From Bolinopsis microptera (Eukaryota; Ctenophora; Tentaculata; Lobata; Bolinopsidae): a stretch of DNA of 64,000 bases. The position numbers were made by a program, and so were the translations under genes. The notes beneath the pieces are model-generated. The model saw only the letters and a program-made list of their open reading frames with translations, was not told the DNA's origin and searched no databases. Location: NCBI RefSeq assembly GCF_026151205.1, contig NC_087072.1, positions 18,770,103-18,834,102 of the forward strand, written 5' to 3'. Positions 44,886 through 57,321 of this stretch are shown one piece after another. The number at the start of each line of letters is the position of its first letter. Position 1 is the stretch's first letter.

Positions 44886-45978
44886 TTATTTTGCAGCATA
44901 GGTGCACTGCAGCGATGATGTTTTTCAGATGAGCTATTAAGACACCATTAATAACGTGCCCTTCAAACTCTACTAGCAGTTCCCATCTTCCCTTTAGATC
45001 GTTGATTAGATCGGCTGTAACTTCATTATCAAAGAAATCTGAGGAGCGAAGGATGGTCCAGCGGTTATGACAACCATCAGTCTCAATATTTTCCTATTCC
45101 TCAGCGGTTGTTGGTGTCTCAGTGCTACAGTCAACAGTGACGTTTTATGAGGTGATTTATGAGGGCCTCGTCTATTTGAGGTCCATCAAACTCTGCCAGC
45201 AGCTTCCATATGTCTCTCAAGTTGTGGAGAAGTTCTGTTTCAATTCCCTGAAATTATGTGATATAATTAAGCTGATGTAATATAATATAACCTTACATTA
45301 GCTAATTCATCGTTTTACTAATCAAAGAGAAGAAATCTGATTATCTAATATAATTGTTCAAGAACTTAAAGATCTTTTCACTACGTTTTTTAAATATTAT
45401 CCTAACCTTGTTATAAAATCCAGGTAGTCTGAGAATTTCCCAGCGGTTTTTGCAGCCCCCCTCAGATTCTTTTGTTGATTCAGCAGTGGTAGCCGGTAGG
45501 TTTAGCAGTGGTTGGTCCAGGGGTGGTTGGTCCAGTGTACAGGGGTGGTTGGTTCATGGGTGGTTGGTCCAGGGATGATTAGTTCTTGAGTGGTTGGTCC
45601 AGGGGTGGTTGGTTCTGGAGTGGTTGGTTCAGGGGTGGTTGGTTCTGGAGTGGTTGGTTCAGGGGTGGTTGGTTCTGGCTGTCTCCATCAGCTTGTAGGT
45701 CTTAAGATGTGAAAATCTTTGTCCGAAAACAAGAGAACCGGGTGTTACAGAAAAATAGCGGCCGTACGGCGTACGTATTTGCAGCTCCTATTTACCTTAC
45801 CCGCTCCTATAAGACCAAGTAAGACAAACATGGTACCATGCACTGAGAATGTGCCGGTCAGCCGGTGTCTGGCTGCTAGGAGTAGGAGTGCCGCCATATG
45901 TAAAATAAGCCCACTCCAGGTTGTCAGAAATAGTAATCCATAGTTACTATACGATCCACAGTCCTGTGGTATAACCAC
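44886..45978 (-). pseudogene. Thr/Pro-repeat protein with two copies of an unrecognised domain; frame disrupted
   Basis: Reading the minus strand, a first exon (45978-45797) encodes a strongly hydrophobic start (GLLFLTTWSGLILHMAALLL ... MFVLLGLIGAG). It can splice in phase 0 to PEPTT repeats (from 45678). Two related modules follow. Module 1 is GGCKNRWEILRLPGFYNK (to 45407), a 159-bp intron, then GIETELLHNLRDIWKLLAEF (from 45247). Module 2 is DGCHNRWTILRSSDFFDNEV ... GRWELLVEFEG (about 45065-44890). Shared residues are C-x-N-R-W-x-I-L-R, F, W-x-L-L-x-E-F and LIxHL. A Thr/Pro linker also precedes module 2. At least two frame changes (around 45530-45480 and 45130) interrupt the reading, either from decay, unrecognised introns or assembly error in the repeat. 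It looks like a surface or secreted mucin-like protein; its function is unknown. Confidence 0.5.
45505..45678 (-). repeat. 15/30-bp minisatellite encoding PEPTT repeats
   Basis: On the minus strand about eleven units of CCWGAACCAACCACY type encode Pro-Glu/Gly-Pro-Thr-Thr. The last units carry a length change that shifts the frame. Confidence 0.85.
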
Positions 45979-46142
45979 ACTCCATTACGAAATTTGGTAC
46001 TGAGTTGTTTGATCCAGGCACAGATCGACACCTCCTCCACTAACCCCGCTATTCAGCCCCTCTTCATGTTAGCATGACAACCAGGTGTTTAATCACCTAC
46101 GGTAACCTGATATGATACCAGGAGCTTATACTCCAAGGTTTA

Positions 46143-46211
46143 TTACCTGGGGACCTCAGGCTATCATGTAATAGAGTTAGGCGGAATGACAGGCTGAGCG
46201 CGGCCCAGTAA
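46143..46211 (+). mobile_element. Short MITE, copy B (69 bp)
   Basis: TTACCTGGGGACCTCAGGCT to GGCTGAGCGCGGCCCAGTAA, flanked by AAGGTTTA at 46135-46142 and 46212-46219. This is the most compact copy of the family. Confidence 0.85.
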
Positions 46212-46274
46212 AAGGTTTACAGCGGAGAGTCAACGGAGTTTGAGGAGTTTAGGATTTACTATACTATTTAAATA

Positions 46275-47086
46275 CCTTACTCGGGATTATTACAACGGGT
46301 TTATTAACGATCGGTTAAAATATGGTTCGGGAAAAATATGGCGAAATTGCTCAAAACCCACCACATTTTCCCGGTCGCCATTTTACCGGTGTCCAACCTT
46401 TCAATTTTAGATTCAAAAATTTTGTCTCAGATGTAAATTTCCTTATTAGAGATAAGCAAGTTTAGAAATTTTCGCATTGCTAAAACTTGTGAAACAAGTC
46501 GAATTATCAATAATTGTTGAAAGTAGACAGAATTGGAATAATGACTCGTGGTTAATTAAACTAGATGGAAAATAATTTTTAACATTTGAAGCGTAACAAC
46601 CAGATCGATATTAAAATAAAGGGAGAGCTGTTTAGTCTTCCGATAAGTTGTAATCATCTTCGTTCGCGTTATCTTCATCTGGATCATCTTTTTCATCAGT
46701 TTTAATTAATTCAAGTTTTAATTTAACTGTTACTTTTACTTTGAGTCCTATTTCATTATGTAGAGATAGTCAATACCTAAGAAATTAAAAATTGGCCTAT
46801 TTAAATCAAATTTGACAATAAGGATATATGACAAGAATTGGGCAAAAAGGTGATTTTTTTGCAATTTTAGCCAAATGAAGTCGAAAAACCTACAACAAGT
46901 GTCCCAATAGTCTTCTTTAGTGAATATAAGACAACGATTAAAATATGAGCACCCATACCCCTTGGGAACCCTAAAAGCTGAGTAGGCGGGTTTATTAACG
47001 ACCGGTGAAAATGTGGTTCGGGAAAAATATGGCGAAATTACCCTAAACCCACCACTTTATCCCGGTCATAATAATCCCGAGTAAGG
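46275..47086. mobile_element. 812-bp TIR element with TA target duplication
   Basis: The ends CCTTACTCGGGATTATTA are exact inverted repeats next to TA on both sides. An 80-bp internal segment (GGGTTTATTAACGAYCGG onward) is repeated directly at 46298-46378 and 46987-47068. A minus-strand acidic stretch ending KDDPDEDNANEDDYNLSED and a stop (about 46752-46632) might be the end of a former transposase or cargo gene. The TA duplication points to the Tc1/mariner group. Confidence 0.8.
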
Positions 47087-48463
47087 TAAGCAATTTTGAG
47101 TTCATATCAGAAGTGTCCAGTCTTGTTTGATTTTGAGATAGTATTGATTAATAGTTCTACTTCTCTACTTGTTCTATAATTTGTTGACTCGGGGAGAAGC
47201 ATAGTCTTAACCGGACAGCCTCTCGTGATAAGTTAGTCTAACTCCCTAAATAGAAAGGGGGAATTTTAGTTTTAAAGTAACGTGTTGCTTATCATCCTTT
47301 TAATACGCCACCACATCATATCTTAATTCGTTGTACTTGTAGGAACTATGCAATATTTGATAATGTCGCAGGAATGAATTCCATATGCTCATGAAATGCA
47401 ATGGGACTGTTTTCCCGGATAAAATACGACCATAGCATAATCATTGACATACGTTGCATGCCACTTTTCGCGCCGCCGAACATGTATCAAGTTCAACATA
47501 ATCAATAATAACAACATCGTCAATCAATCTTACTGTGCCGCGCTCAGCCTGTCATTCCACCGAATCTCTATTAATGAACATGATAGCCTGAGGTCCCCAG
47601 TAATGCGCGATATTATAGTTGCAAGATTAAAATCTGCGAAATGTCCAATTAAGTATTTAAATTTTTCCACTTTAATTTCGCGTTATTTAACCTACTAAAT
47701 ACTGGCGCGCGCGCGCAATTGAACCACATGCGTTTGGCGCTGATGTTATCATGTAACATTGATTCGCGGGTTACATGAGAACATCTGTCAATCTCATAAT
47801 CAGAGGGTGTTTTCTCAGTTTTTGTGGCTCGGCCCCCGTCTTGTTATTCGCTTACTATCGGGCTATTACAAGTATTATTCTACCTTATTCTGACTCTAAC
47901 TATTGAGGTAAGTGTGGCATTATTATTTACATTTTCCTTATAATTTTGCTATAATACTTCTCTTAATCTATTTCAGCTGCTTTCATTTTGCAAGTATGAT
48001 TGGTAACAGGCTGTAACTTTGGTACATTTTTCAAATTAAACAATTTTCTAAGAAAAATCTCAAATTTTAAATTCAATAAACGGGTAAATTCTTCATTAAT
48101 TCAAAAGGGTGCATGACGAAAAATGTTTTTTAATTCACAAATAGCAACATCAGTTTAATAACTACACAGCGTTTCAAAATGTATCAAACGGAACTCTAAT
48201 CTTAACCTTACAAAAATAAAATAATCATATAAATATAATGGAAGTCACTTCAGCGTTCAGGATGGTTGGACACGGGGACCCATCGGCCACCAGAAAATGC
48301 AAATCTCTCTCACAGTCTATTTAGTTCGTTAAGCTCATGTTATCTCAACACAAAGATAAAAGATAAGACATTTCCAATTTACAGTCCAGTAATTTCATGC
48401 TATAGCTGCATACTCCTCAGGTAAATATATAAAGTTGAAAATGTACATATATATCTAGAATAT
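47087..48463. other. No gene recognised, apart from a short MITE
   Basis: Only the inverted MITE copy C (47530-47603) and the 3' flank of the myosin light chain gene were recognised. Confidence 0.4.
47530..47603 (-). mobile_element. Short MITE, copy C (74 bp, inverted)
   Basis: TTACTGTGCCGCGCTCAGCC to GAGGTCCCCAGTAA, the reverse complement of copies A, B and D. No target duplication is evident, so it may be older or partly rearranged. Confidence 0.75.
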
Positions 48464-51400
48464 CTACTCGTCTTTAGAGCCGTGTTTGATCATTCGAACG
48501 AAAGCATTGTAGTCAAACATTCCTTCCTCGCTGATTGGTGCACCTCTGTACATCTCGTCAACCTGGCATAACAGCAAATTAGAAGGGATTAACATAATTA
48601 TCATATTATAATAAATATCATAGGGGCTTACTTTCATTTCTATCACGGTGATTATCTTTGGAAAAATACTGGGAAAGCTTCCCGTTTTACTACTACCGAT
48701 AAAAACCAACAGTTTGATGACGAAATTTATGAAAACCACATTTGCTGACACATGTTGGCTGCTTCAACTACCACCAGGGCTAGTCAGTTAAATATAACTG
48801 GTGGTGGTTATTACGAAAATAACCGTGACGTTATATTTTCTTACCTCGTCGTCAGTGAACCTCTCACCCATAGTTGTCATCAAGTCACGTAACCTGAGAA
48901 AGTAAAGTTTTATAAAGGAGCCCAACATATGTTAATTGTTAGTGTAACTCAGGACTGACATATAGTAACTATTGTGTCAACTAGGAGGCACGGGTTACAT
49001 TATATAATAATTTTATTATTATGTAGTATATTTTATAGTATATTTCTCATTCATACTAATACAATAGAAGAGTAATAGAAGAGTATTCATCATTTAATGA
49101 AACTGAATACTGTCAATGGTCTGTGTTATAGAGTTATATTGTATTGACTACAACTCTATATTATAGAGTTGTGTAGAGTTAACAGTTATTGGCCAGTGTT
49201 TAATTCTACACAGCTGTACACACTACACATCATGGGACTGTTGACTGTTGATGTGTGACCCAATTGTTCGGATGTAACAGTAGTGTTTTAAACTATATAA
49301 CATTGGACTAACAACAGTAGTGTTAGAAAGACACAACATTAGGATGGCAGAAAGCTTTGATTATTATCTGGGAGCCTGCCCTTTCTACAACAAAAAGGGA
49401 TGGCTAGAGTTGAATCACCATCAGTTTAAACGATAGTGTGAATGTTATAACGTATACAACACGTATATAACACGTATATAACACGTATATAATGATATCT
49501 AACGTCAGTTTCTGACCATTTGGAGTTCGTTTTGGAATGACGTGGCCATTACATATTGTGTATAATATTAAAAGTGTGTTTATGTAAGTCATCTGCTATG
49601 ATTTCAGCTAAGTGTTACACAGTATAAGTTAATTTACTTGCTCAGATTGGAAGACACAAGTCTCCATGCAGGGTGTGCAACTATCTGATTGAGTTCTGTA
49701 GAAAATAAATTTATAGAACTTGATTAGATTAAGATGATTCGCTTACACGGAATAAGTTCGCTTTATCAGACTTTAAAGTCATTCATAATTGAAAACGTTA
49801 GGTTGGGGAGTAAAGTGGCGTATTCAGTTAGGTGCTCATATTTTATACTTCAGTACAAATCAGCTTACAAAGCCCACCCATGCGTTTCATTAAGTTAACC
49901 CACAGAAAGCTGTATATTCTAGAACATGTGTCTAACAGCAGAATTAGCACTGCCCAGTTAGTTTTATAATTCGCTCGGTCACGTGATTAATTAAAACATC
50001 CTGCACCAATTACCTCCAACATCCGCTACGTCAGACGGCAGGCTCCCTCGTTACAAAGTCAAGCAGGCAGGCTCCCTCCTCTATAAAGTCAGGCATGCTC
50101 CCTCCCTCCCTCTCACTTCTCAGTCTAACAGTTGTCATGACCGTGAGATGAGGACCACATAAGATATGTTGTTCAGATATGCAGGAGATGTTATTGGCAA
50201 GGAAGCAAGCAATGATGTGATCACGAGATTAAGTGTAGAATGTGATCGTGTAGCCTGACGTAAGTGTTAAGGAATGTCGTCATCAGACATCACAATGTCG
50301 TCATCGCACATTGCTTTCATCAGAAAACATTTTCCGGTGAGTTAGAACTCAGACAGGTCTCATGGCTAATTAAAGATAAATTTGTTTGTCAGCCACTACA
50401 AATATTTAAAGAGACATGGTGAGACCTGGTTACGGACGCTGTATAAAGTTTGGTATGTGACTCATTATAATCTAATCTTACACACCAAATTAAAAGCAAT
50501 CTGTGTAATGACACTCTGAGGAATGTAAACATTTTAACTAACATCTAGCTCCTACATTCCTACATCCTACATCCTACATTCCCACTCTTCAAACACACAC
50601 ATTTCTACTCCTCGAGATGTAGAACGTTATAAAATGCGTGTTCTAAGGGCCGCTGCTGAGCTCTCTCAAGCCCTTGAAGCGCGGTAAAGTATGTGGGGTG
50701 TGAATGTTAAATGAGAGGGAGGGAGGGTAGGCGGACATGTATGTTGCTAATCCGCCTGTTGACAGCTTTCCTACAAAACCCTCCGACAAGGTCTCGCAGA
50801 AAGCTACTGTTACACACGCTATATTACTGTAAATATAGTGTAGTGCGTGTAACAGTGCCCGACCTCTATTTGGAGTGAAATGGGAGATTATTATAGCGAC
50901 CCTCACCACATAACCTCATCAAATATCGTTACAGTGAAGCCTGTGAAAGTTACCTTTCTTATCACATATCTCAATGTGTATGAGTTATCAACCTCTATCA
51001 TAGGTCCTGTAACGGTCATAATTATTGGTAAATTATTATTGGTAAATTGGTAATAGAGGATATGGGATATTTAGAATTTATACTTTGCACACACTTATTT
51101 ATTCCATACACCTCAACGAGCGCTAAACGTGTCATGTTGAGTGTTTAGAATGAGAGATATTTATTTTAAATCTCTTTAAATAAAGGCCAGACAGAGTACA
51201 GACCAGTAAACACGCTGAAAGACTAGCCCTGACTACAGCTTTAAAATAATCAGTCTTCTGACATATACACATATTTTGACTTATATAAAGTTGTCGCCCA
51301 TATTTCCTTATTTCCTTTCGGGGTATTCGCAAAATAGACAATGCAATTTACAATCACTGATGCTGTAAATTACATATAACCATATAAGAGCGTTGCGAAC

Positions 51401-54400
51401 TGTACAGTTAACTAGGTCTTCACAAGAATGTAGTAGTTAAAGTGGGTCGGTACCGGCTCAGCTAGAGTAACTGTAACAAATCAACCTATCAGAGTTAGAA
51501 ACTAATCGCCTCTACTTACGGTGATCAGGTGATATGTTTCTGTGTGTCTGGTGTGTACCACAAACATTCGGACAGTAATGGGAGAGTTGGGAGAGTCGTT
51601 CACTCTTTTACAATTTACCAATTTCACTGATCATAGGAACCCTTTGCTACATTCCGGCAGTTTTAAGTATCTAATTTGAGAAACATACGATAATGTCGTG
51701 TTGTAACACAAACGTGACATGTCGTGTAAAATATGTACATATTTACGTGGTTCTGTGTCCGTTAATAAATGTAACTCTGGAGTCCGTTAATAAATGTAAC
51801 TCTGGAGTGCGAGCCATTTATTACTGTTATAGAAATATGAGAATATGGTTAAATACTGTTTCTAGGATTTTGTAAGGAAGCCACCTCATGCGATACCAGG
51901 AAAAAAGTCTCTCAGTTTTATTAATAATATAATATAAAATTATGTAACTTATATGTATTATAATAAACTAAAATAACACGTACCTGTCTTCGTGTATCAC
52001 CCCTGTACTGTCGTCGTCAAAGCACGCGAAAGCGTTCCGTATAACTTCTTCTGGGTCCGTCCCTGTGTTAAACAGTGGGTTAGTTTCTTAATCCTTGTGT
52101 TAATTACCAGCGTTAATTATAGTAGTACCCGTGTAAATGCTAATATTACCGTACCAGTGTAAACTGTTTAATATTTACACACAATTTCATTCCAAAAGTT
52201 CAACTAAGTAACTTAAGTAATGAGATTAGTAGTATGATATTAATAGTAATGAGATATGCAGCTCGAAGTTCAATCGAAAAGTAGCTTCACTAGGCCCTGT
52301 AGCAGTTACTTGGGTATATAAATGGGGATGTAATAAACAGTTTAACATTTAGTTACACACAAGGTCGGGCATAATGGGGTTGTGGGACGAATCTCATTAC
52401 AAATGGTCAACATAAGTTAAAATATTGTATTATATACATATTGTCCAACTCTTAAGTCCTCACCACTTTATTATTTTACAGTGGTATGTGATATTAGGTT
52501 CATCTTTTAACTACCAGCTCGTAATTAAAATTTGCGGCTGCTATAAAAGTTTCTCACGGTAACAGGCCACGTAAGCACAACGCGACGCTTGTTTACAAGG
52601 TCATGTGATACGCGGTATAATGCAAACACTCACAGTAATATGTGATCTTAATACTGATATTACACGAGTGTACCGTATGATTTCGTTAGAAACGGTTTCA
52701 TAACTCGAAACTCGGAATCTTAAAGAAACGTTATTTAAGAATTTCAGGGTGAGAATCCTTGTCACGTTTTTTGGTCAGTTTCGCCGGGGCTCATGTCTCT
52801 CCTCGAGGGAGCATTAGTGTCTACAGAAAAACTGACAAATCCTAGCGAAGTCCAATCCGAACCACATCTTCCATCAGAGGTGGTGCTGGGTCAGCTGGTT
52901 ACTGAACGGATTGGCCTGGAGAATGGCATAGTCCAATTATTCTCAAGTTAACCACAGAGGGGGTCAGGCGCTGTTCGCTCACGGCTGGTTCTTGGAGCCA
53001 ACACCATCAGCCCCACAGAAGTGGGATCACTGTCGGTGGTGGCTCACCCAGAAAACGGACAGTGTCTCTCCTTCTTTCTTCTTGGACTTGCATTGCTGCT
53101 GGCGAGTCAGCCAGTAGCAATGCAGCATCTCACTCACTCAATCACATCAGCAGTTCAAACACAGAGACTGGCACTCTCTACTCCGCCACGGAAAGTGGAC
53201 AAAATAACCCATCCAGTCATGGAAAAATGACATTATTGAACCAGCCGCAAAACCATATAAACCACGGAATATCACTAAAACTCCAAAGTGAGCGCTCTAC
53301 AACAGGAAGAGTCTGGAAAGCGCCAAGGCAAACTAGCATAGAAATACCGCGCACGAACTTATTTTCACAAGCAACTATAGACTACTTCACAAACGGCATC
53401 ACATGACGTCAAAAGATAAATACGTGAAACCAAAGATAAACCAAAGGAACATCACACCAGGGTTCGAGTTTAATATCATCTCAACTCGATCCTCCTAAAT
53501 ACTAAAAGCACGACACAACCTCGAGGATCACCAGGGCAGGCCCGCTAGCATAATGCGGTGGTAGTTCCTCGAAGTAACGCACTACCTTTTCCGGGAGGGT
53601 GTTTCGACACCTGACTCCAGACGGGTTCTATGGAGTCTCTCGATGACGGATCATTATGGCAGATAACCTTAGGGTCATCGCCGATCCACCGGGCCATAAC
53701 TATGTTATGTCTTTTGGACGTACCGGGCTCTGCGAACCCCATGCCAAGCAGAGCAAAAGGTACAAAGCCTGCAGTCCAAAGGAGCTCCATCAGACGTTAG
53801 CCACAAGGCGGACGTAGCCTCCTTGCTAATCCGGGGAGGTAGAGTGAGCGCCCTCGACCAAAAAAAAAAAAAAATGTAATATATTAAGGGGTTCAAAATC
53901 AAAGCGGACTAAATCGGTAAATAGTAAGCAAGTGTTAAAAGTATAAATTACCGTTTAGTTTTTCTCCGAACATTGTCAAGAACATAGTGAAGTTAATTGG
54001 TCCTGCAGCCTCCCCAATCATAGCCTCAAGGTAAGCATCAGTGGGCTCTTGTCCTGTAAAAGAAAACATTGTTATTTGATGATAAAAACGTGTTATTAAG
54101 ATGAGCTTGATTACATTGTGCATTTCCAGGTGAGATCACAGCTAAGAAAATGTTAACTCTTAAGACAAACCCAATGAAGCCAACATATCGTGAAGATCCT
54201 CTTTGCAGATGAAACCGTCGTTATTCTGATCAATCATGTTGAATGCCTGAAAATTAAAATTGTATGACATTTTAATAGTATCCTACTGTTTTATCAAATT
54301 GTTTGTTTGATTGAGTTAGTCAAGAGAAGAAAAATCAATTACCTGATTACTAAGAGCTAAGTGAAACTGTTATATAATAACCTCTTTGAACTCCTGGATC

Positions 54401-54624
54401 TGAGACTGATCGAACATGGCGAAGACATTGGAGGTGGCACGGGCGGCCCTCTTCTTGGGTCCCTTCTTTCCAGCTTTTCTTGAGGCCTGATAAGATGATC
54501 ATTATAAAAACATATTAATCAGTAATTAGTGCCAGCAAGAACATTTCAATCAGAATTAAGAGTAAAACTGCAATATGAAGTATTTAAATCTTTATAATTT
54601 GGTCATTTGTTTAGTACTCACCAT
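48464..54624 (-). CDS. Myosin regulatory light chain, non-muscle/smooth-muscle type
   Basis: Seven coding exons on the minus strand: 54624-54622 (ATG only, donor GTGAGT), 54486-54382, 54246-54171, 54053-53952, 52062-51984, 48893-48845 and 48562-48464. All phases fit, giving 170 residues. The protein binds the neck of myosin II and controls its motor through phosphorylation. Seen: a basic N-terminus with [15 protein letters not shown], holding the Thr-Ser pair targeted by MLCK/ROCK; the first EF-hand, the cation site ([12 protein letters not shown]); [17 protein letters not shown]; a degenerate EF-hand [31 protein letters not shown]; and the end IKHGSKDE. The TSNVFAMF region separates it from striated-muscle types, but orthology was not tested. 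The ATG-only first exon echoes the tubulin genes. Intron 4 carries a retroposon. Confidence 0.95.
49447..49492. repeat. AACACGTATAT short tandem repeat
   Basis: About four units of an 11-bp word in the last long intron of the myosin light chain gene. The remainder of that intron (48894-51983) shows no exons that fit the protein. Confidence 0.75.
52740..53874 (+). mobile_element. A-tailed retroposon in intron 4 of the myosin light chain gene
   Basis: A GC-richer block of about 1.1 kb ends in A15 (53860-53874) directly before AT-rich sequence. It lies opposite to the host gene's transcription. It contains a 114-codon frame (53062-53406) rich in Ser/Thr/Asn with no family signal, followed by about 450 bp of non-coding sequence. 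No reverse transcriptase is present, so it is a deleted or non-autonomous copy of a LINE-type element. The left end and target duplication were not resolved. Confidence 0.55.
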
Positions 54625-54629
54625 ATTGC

Positions 54630-56098
54630 AGCTGTAGATAGGGTACTTAGAAACCTAAAATGTTTATTTTACATAATGAGCAGTAACATGATACTTTCAA
54701 AAAAGGTATTAAATATTATATTGCAATCTAGGAATATTATGATATATCATATTCCCAATTATGAGCAATGAACTGCAAAAACCAATGATAAGTTTAAGGA
54801 GATTTCAAGTATATATGGACAAAAATAACAAAGGTTTTTCAACAGGCTCTATTGGACCAAATTATCTAAAACAACCAGAAAAGTCTGAAAACATTTTCAA
54901 TTTGAAAAGTCTGAAGAGGGGATCAAAGTTTGGTGTAAACTTTCAACTAATGTGATTGAGTTGCATGACAAGCTGAAAACTGTGGCTGATATATAGCACC
55001 AGCTACTTCATTCTATATTGCAACAACAGACCTTTAAACCCTCTTAGGGGGCCGCCAAATTGTCGTTTGAATGTGGGACAATTTTGAAAAACTTATCTAC
55101 AGTGCAGTACTAGCCAACTGTTCGTTTTGCTTTAGAAACACATATTTCTAGAGATTTTGCCAGCGCATCCTCTAAAATCACCTAATTTGTCTAATTTTAG
55201 GGAGGGGTGCCAATAGGGGGGTGCTTTTACGGTGGGCGCCAATATGCGACGTTTCGCCACTGCATGGGATACATCTGCATTAAAGCGTATGAGAAAGAAC
55301 AAAGATAAAGCATGGCCTGTGTTTGATACTGAACCATCTAGCAGTAACCTCAGTTAGTTTAAACAGCTTAATTTTGAAGATGGGGAATTAAAGCAAAGAT
55401 ATCACCAAGCTGGATTCAGGCAAGATGAAAGAAAAAGTAAAATAAAATTTATGACATCACATAAAATATTTACAAAATATCATCATGTGAAAAAATTTAT
55501 AATAAATCTTTTCCCACTAACATTAATAATAAATATATAAATATTATTATTTATCAAATACAATATTCTTAAAAAGTGTATCAAAACATTATCCTATTTT
55601 AAAAACCTAATCAAACTTCCCAGTGGAATATTGATTTATAAAACCCTTCTTTGCCACTTAAGGATGAAACCAAAAATAATCGTTATGTTGCAATTTTATT
55701 ACTGACATAGCTGGTTCCCTTAATTCTTACTAAAACTTCAACATTGATCATGGATCATAGTGCATAGTTGATACATGTTACGTATCACGCGCGCGAAAAG
55801 TGGCATGCAACGTATGTCAAGTGCATAGAAAGACGACTGAGGAAACAAAACAAAGAGTTTCTCTCCTAAAGGTTCCAATTTTTTTCTACAATGAGTCAGA
55901 TCATCAACTATTATGAACAACTTCGACCAAGCAAGAGAAAAGGAAGTCTCAACACGCAATTCTCAAAATTAAATATTGCACAATGTACACGCTGCAATGC
56001 TGCATAATTCCTTTATTCGCGGCGCGCGCGTGGTTGCAAAATTTTGTTTTACTTAAAATTTTTGTTTTACTTAAATATATTAATTTTTGCACACATTC
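54630..56098. other. No gene recognised; dispersed repeat at 55.06-55.26 kb
   Basis: This includes the presumed promoter of the myosin light chain gene. The segment 55060-55260 resembles the reverse complement of 61715-61860 (AATCACCTAATTTGTC, CTAATTTTAG and GGGAGGGG-type words). Nothing coding was recognised. Confidence 0.4.
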
Positions 56099-56188
56099 TT
56101 ACCTGGGACCTCAGGCTATTATGTTCATAAACATAAAACTTAGAGATTAGAGATTCGGCGGAATGACAGGCTGAGCGCGGCCCAGTAA
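56099..56188 (+). mobile_element. Short MITE, copy D (90 bp)
   Basis: TTACCTGGGACCTCAGGCTA to GGCTGAGCGCGGCCCAGTAA, with ATTCGGCGGAATGACA in the interior. It is flanked by ACACATTC at 56091-56098 and 56189-56196. Confidence 0.87.
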
Positions 56189-56476
56189 ACACATTCAAAA
56201 TCAAAAATAATTTCTTGCAAGCTTGAAGCTGCAAAGAACCGTGCTTCAATTGTAATACTGTTTGCAAGTAAATATTACTGATCATCATGCATAACTTAAT
56301 TTTAATTTTAATTTTAGTTTTAGCTGAAAGAACCAACCAGCTTACCTGGCTCGCCAATTTCTATGCGCGGCGCTCTTTTCAAGCTTCATGAGAGGAGCGA
56401 GCAATAAACTAGCAAGCTAGATAACCAACCAGCCCGTAGTTGGTAGTGTTATGAGTTTGTGTAATATGATTTGATT

Positions 56477-57060
56477 GGTTCCAATTAGAATTAGACCTCT
56501 CCATGAAAACACAGTATTCCAGTATATTTATTTCTAGTTCCTGGCATCCAATAATTTAATCTCATTCCCCTTGATGGTTCCAATTAGAATTAGACCTCTC
56601 CATGAAAACACAGTATTCCAGTATATTTATTTCTAGTTCCTGGCATCCAATAATTTAATCTCATTCCCCTTGATGGTTCCAATTAGAATTAGACCTCTCC
56701 ATGAAAACACAGTATTCCAGTATATTTGATATTTATTTCTAGTTCCTGTCATCCAATAATTTAATTTCATTCCCCTTGATGGTTCCAATTAGAATTAGAC
56801 CTCTCCATGGAAACACAGTATTCCAGTATATTTATTTCTAGTTCCTGGCATCCAATAATTAAATCTCATTCCCCTTGATGGTTCCAATTAGAATTAGACC
56901 TCTCCATGAAAACACAGTATTCCAGTATATTTATTTCTAGTTCCTGGCATCCAATAATTTAATCTCATTCCCCTTGATGGTTCCAATTAGAATTAGACCT
57001 CTCCATGAAAACACAGTATTCCAGTATATTTATTTCTAGTTCCTGGCATCCAATAATTAA
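56477..57060. repeat. 99-bp satellite, about six copies
   Basis: GGTTCCAATTAGAATTAGAC starts each unit at 56477, 56576, 56675, 56781, 56880 and 56979. The spacing is 99 bp except for one unit of 106 bp with a GATATTT insertion. Units are nearly identical, which suggests recent amplification or ongoing homogenisation. Confidence 0.97.
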
Positions 57061-57270
57061 TTAATTCTGAGACCCACTCAATCAATGCGATGCTGCATTC
57101 CATGTTTACATTGTTCCTAATTACATTGTTATCTTCATCCATGATCGCTAATAAGCTTAATGACATTGTTTGTAATTTAGTACTTCTTTTTCACTTGTTT
57201 ACAAAAGAAATATGACTCAAAATTTTTCAGCTCCAGTACCTTGGTCGAGTGAAATCGTTTCTGCTCAGAT

Positions 57271-57321
57271 GTCCGCTGGAGTACTTCGTCCGCTGGAGTA
57301 CTCCGTCCGCTGGAGTACTTC
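57271..57321. repeat. 17-bp tandem repeat, three copies
   Basis: GTCCGCTGGAGTACTTC is repeated three times head to tail with one or two differences. Confidence 0.92.

Noticed and set aside
49600-49720. Possible additional exon of the myosin light chain gene
   Set aside because: The seven exons found already give the complete 170-residue protein. The translation here does not match the family.
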